A DNA stretch of 64,000 bases from Promicromonospora sukumoe. Its GTDB lineage: Bacteria; Actinomycetota; Actinomycetes; Actinomycetales; Cellulomonadaceae. Position numbers and translations under genes: made by a program. Shown here one piece after another: positions 62,380 through 64,000 of this stretch. Where the stretch lies: assembly GCF_014137995.1 (NCBI RefSeq), contig NZ_JACGWV010000001.1:2356001-2420000 (forward strand), read 5' to 3'. The number at the start of each line of letters is the position of its first letter. Within the stretch, counting starts at the first letter, position 1. The notes under the pieces are model-generated. The model was not told the origin of the DNA, did not search any database, and saw only the letters and a program-made list of their open reading frames with translations.

Positions 62380-62432
62380 GACCATGCACCTGCTGCCAGA
62401 CCGGCACCGGATCTGGCAGCAGGTGCATGGTC
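62380..62432. terminator. Perfect 21-bp hairpin, GACCATGCACCTGCTGCCAG family
   Basis: Arms 62380-62400 and 62412-62432 with an 11-base loop, between the convergent dehydrogenase (stop 62341) and RidA-like (stop 62455) genes. Same stem as at 17979 and 26722. Confidence 0.8.
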
Positions 62433-62454
62433 TGCCTCGGGGGACCCGGCCCGA

Positions 62455-62877
62455 TCAGTCTGCGAGCGCCGCGGTCAGGTCCACCTCGACGAGCTGGCCG
62501 GGGAAGCCGAGCACCGTGACGCCCAGCAGGGTGCTCGCGGTGGTGAACGCCCCGGCGAGCGGGCCGGCGTTCAGCCGGGCCCAGACCGCCGCGAGCACGC
62601 TCCGGTCCTCGCTCGCCACGTAGATGACCGACCGGATCACGTCCTGCGGCACGGCGCCGACGGCGGAGAGCGCCACGAGGGCGTTGGCCGCCACCTGGTC
62701 CGCCTGACGCAGGGCGTCGCCGGCCCCGACGAGGTCACCGGACACGTCGAGGGGGCACTGGCCCGCGAGGTGAGCGGTCCGGCCGGCCTCGACGACCGTC
62801 ACGTGGTGGTAGCCCGGGGTCGGGTGCAGGCCGTCGGGCTGCACTCTGTTGATCCGGTTCGCAGGGTTGATCCGCAT
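62455..62877 (-). CDS. RidA/YjgF-family protein
   Basis: 140 residues. VVEAGRTAHLAGQCPLDVSGDLVG, QADQVAANALVALSAVGA and VTVLGFPGQLVEVDLTAAL follow the RidA pattern; the Arg that binds the 2-aminoacrylate carboxylate (RSVIYV) is present. RidA proteins deaminate reactive enamines or imines. Divergent from a TetR gene. Confidence 0.85.
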   Translation of the reverse strand: MRINPANRINRVQPDGLHPTPGYHHVTVVEAGRTAHLAGQCPLDVSGDLVGAGDALRQADQVAANALVALSAVGAVPQDVIRSVIYVASEDRSVLAAVWARLNAGPLAGAFTTASTLLGVTVLGFPGQLVEVDLTAALAD

Positions 62878-63061
62878 CGCAGGAGTGTCACAAGGCGCGG
62901 GTCCGCCCGACAACGTGTTTTGGAGCCGGACCGGGCCGGGGCAGGCCAAGATCTGCGGGGCCGGACCGGGACGCGCCAGGGTGCGCCGCGATGCGCCGGA
63001 GCGCCGGGATGTGCCAGTGCGCGCCGGGGTGTCATGATGTCCGCGAGTGGAACACCCCGTC

Positions 63062-63076
63062 CGTTTCGGCGAAACG
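63062..63076. promoter_or_regulatory. Palindrome CGTTTCG-G-CGAAACG, candidate TetR operator
   Basis: A perfect 15-bp dyad seven bases before the first ATG of the TetR gene, in the gap between RidA and TetR. Position suggests autorepression. Confidence 0.6.
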
Positions 63077-63099
63077 AGAGTCATGAGCGAGCACCCGGC

Positions 63100-63801
63100 A
63101 TGAGCCGGCACCCGGAGACCGCGCCGCCCGAGGCCCTGGAGCCGCTCGCCGCGCGCGAGCTGCGCTCCGACGCGCGCGACAACCGCGAGCGCATCCTGCA
63201 GGTCGCCCGCACGACGTTCGCGGAGCAGGGCATCGACGTCCCGATGCGAGAGCTGGCGCGGCGTGCCGGCGTCGGCCCGGCGACGCTCTACCGCCGCTTC
63301 CCGACCAAGGAGGCGTTGGTCACCGAGGCGTTCGGCGAGCAGATGGCGACGTGCGCCGCCATCGTCGATGAGGGGCTCGCCGACCCCGACCCGTGGCACG
63401 GCCTGCGCACCGTGATCGAGCGGGTCTGCGTCATGCACGCCCTGGACCGCGGCTTCACGGCCGCGTTCGTCACGGCGTTCCCGGACGCCGTCGACTTCGC
63501 GCAGGAACGCACGCGCGCCCTGCGGTCGCTGGCCGAGCTGATCCAGCGCGCCAAGGACGGCGGCGGGCTGCGCCGCGACGTCGGGCTGGACGACCTGATC
63601 ATGGTGATCATGGCGAACTCCGGCATCCGGGCGTCGTCGCCGAAGGCGGCGGTGGCGGCCTCGCGCCGGTTCGCGGCGCTGCAGATCCAGGCGCTGCAGG
63701 CTCAGCCGTCCGGCACCTCGGCTGGCACGCGGGCCGGTACTGGGGCCAACACTGCGCCGCTTCCGCCCGCCGTCCGCCTGCCGCTGCTGAAGGCGATCTA
63801 G
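63100..63801 (+). CDS. TetR-family repressor
   Basis: 233 residues. HTH at about 30-70 (RELARRAGVGPATLYRRFPTKEALV), a TetR_C-type effector domain and a Gly/Ala/Thr-rich tail. A 17-bp near-duplication at the start makes an upstream ATG at 63083 in another frame, giving the six-codon ORF MSEHPA whose TGA overlaps this ATG. The divergent RidA-like gene is a likely target. Confidence 0.85.
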   Translation: MSRHPETAPPEALEPLAARELRSDARDNRERILQVARTTFAEQGIDVPMRELARRAGVGPATLYRRFPTKEALVTEAFGEQMATCAAIVDEGLADPDPWHGLRTVIERVCVMHALDRGFTAAFVTAFPDAVDFAQERTRALRSLAELIQRAKDGGGLRRDVGLDDLIMVIMANSGIRASSPKAAVAASRRFAALQIQALQAQPSGTSAGTRAGTGANTAPLPPAVRLPLLKAI

Positions 63802-63833
63802 GAGCAATCCGGGAGCGAGGGCCGCGACCGGGC

Positions 63834-64000
63834 TCAGCGCCCGGTCCCGGCCCGGACGAACGACTCGATCCCGTCCAGGATGCGCGACAGGCCGAACTCC
63901 CAGGCGCGCTCGGCGTCGTGCACGCCGCCGTACCCGCTGGTCGCGGCCGTGCCGACCCGGGCGGCGAGCGCGTAGCGGTCGCCCAGGACCCGCGTCATGT
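63834..64000 (-). CDS. TetR-family regulator, C-terminal part (5' end outside window)
   Basis: The open frame from the window edge to the TGA at 63834 encodes 54 residues ending in an AWEFGLSRILDGIESFVRAG-like helix, as at the end of tetracycline-repressor-type C-terminal domains. It is convergent with the preceding TetR gene. The rest of the gene lies beyond 64000. Confidence 0.7.
   Translation of the reverse strand, partial: MTRVLGDRYALAARVGTAATSGYGGVHDAERAWEFGLSRILDGIESFVRAGTGR

Overview
The window is about 73% GC by eye, with dense coding, frequent ATGA/TGATG gene overlaps, GTG starts, and a large share of TetR/LacI/ROK/MerR/MarR-type regulators and secreted, multidomain hydrolases. Together this points to a soil- or plant-litter-type Actinobacterium, plausibly of the Micrococcales (Cellulosimicrobium/Promicromonospora-like). 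That placement is inference from gene content; no rRNA or tRNA gene is present to confirm it. I see no prophage, insertion sequence, CRISPR array or replication origin.

Layout. 0-4.5 kb: the end of a TetR gene, a TetR-alpha/beta-hydrolase operon, a quinone-oxidoreductase-like enzyme and a YibE/F membrane protein. 4.7-12.3 kb: a surface module made of a small membrane-anchored protein translationally coupled to a giant acidic collagen-like gene (interrupted by one frameshift) and, convergent to it, a family 2 glycosyltransferase with a degenerate methyltransferase tail. 12.4-19.1 kb: several regulator/enzyme pairs (SDR plus deazaflavin-type protein with TetR, HAD phosphatase, glycolipid-binding-like protein, SDR with AraC, TetR with DoxX). 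19.3-21.8 kb: a DrrAB-type ABC exporter operon ending in its own MerR regulator. 21.9-26.6 kb: a VanY-like carboxypeptidase, an ECF sigma factor with a membrane partner, a GNAT protein and a Cmx-type chloramphenicol exporter behind a probable attenuator leader. 26.9-29.5 kb: metE under a SAM-I riboswitch. 29.5-36.3 kb: secreted streptogrisin-type protease with a ricin-B domain, an 0.8-kb gene-free repeat array, and a 1451-residue GH92 alpha-mannosidase. 36.4-45.3 kb: a LacI gene at the end of a ROK/XylF-G-H-like sugar uptake operon, divergent from a CUT1 sugar ABC operon. 45.4-50 kb: an NhaA-DsbA fusion, MarR/epoxide hydrolase pair and a LuxR-HTH protein. 50.2-56.4 kb: a 1559-residue subtilase with BNR-like repeats and an M20 peptidase. 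56.5-64 kb: small enzyme/regulator pairs (SDR, OsmC-ACT operon with a divergent ArsR gene, YtfH/QorB-like pair, zinc alcohol dehydrogenase, RidA with TetR).

The most unusual feature is not a gene. Long, nearly perfect intergenic hairpins (arms 16-34 bp) sit within a few bases of stop codons, mostly between convergent genes. They fall into several sequence families whose stems recur at distant loci while loops differ: GACCATGCACCTGCTGCCAG (three loci plus a relative), ACGTGTCAGAC...ACAGGTC (two), GAGACCTAAGTTTCT (two), GTTGAGTGC.GGGTAT (two) and GAGATCGGTC...GAGACCGGTC (three tandem copies). In one pair of loci the stem bases differ by compensatory changes. The simplest reading is bidirectional terminators spread or homogenised as repeats, but they also supply stop codons and once a start codon.

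Regulation is unusually legible: paired palindromes fit most divergent regulator/enzyme pairs (TetR at 13.6 and 18.6 kb, MarR at 47.9 kb, ArsR at 59.05 kb), a MerR-type operator lies between the -35 and the start of the exporter operon, and a LacI-type operator precedes the mannosidase.
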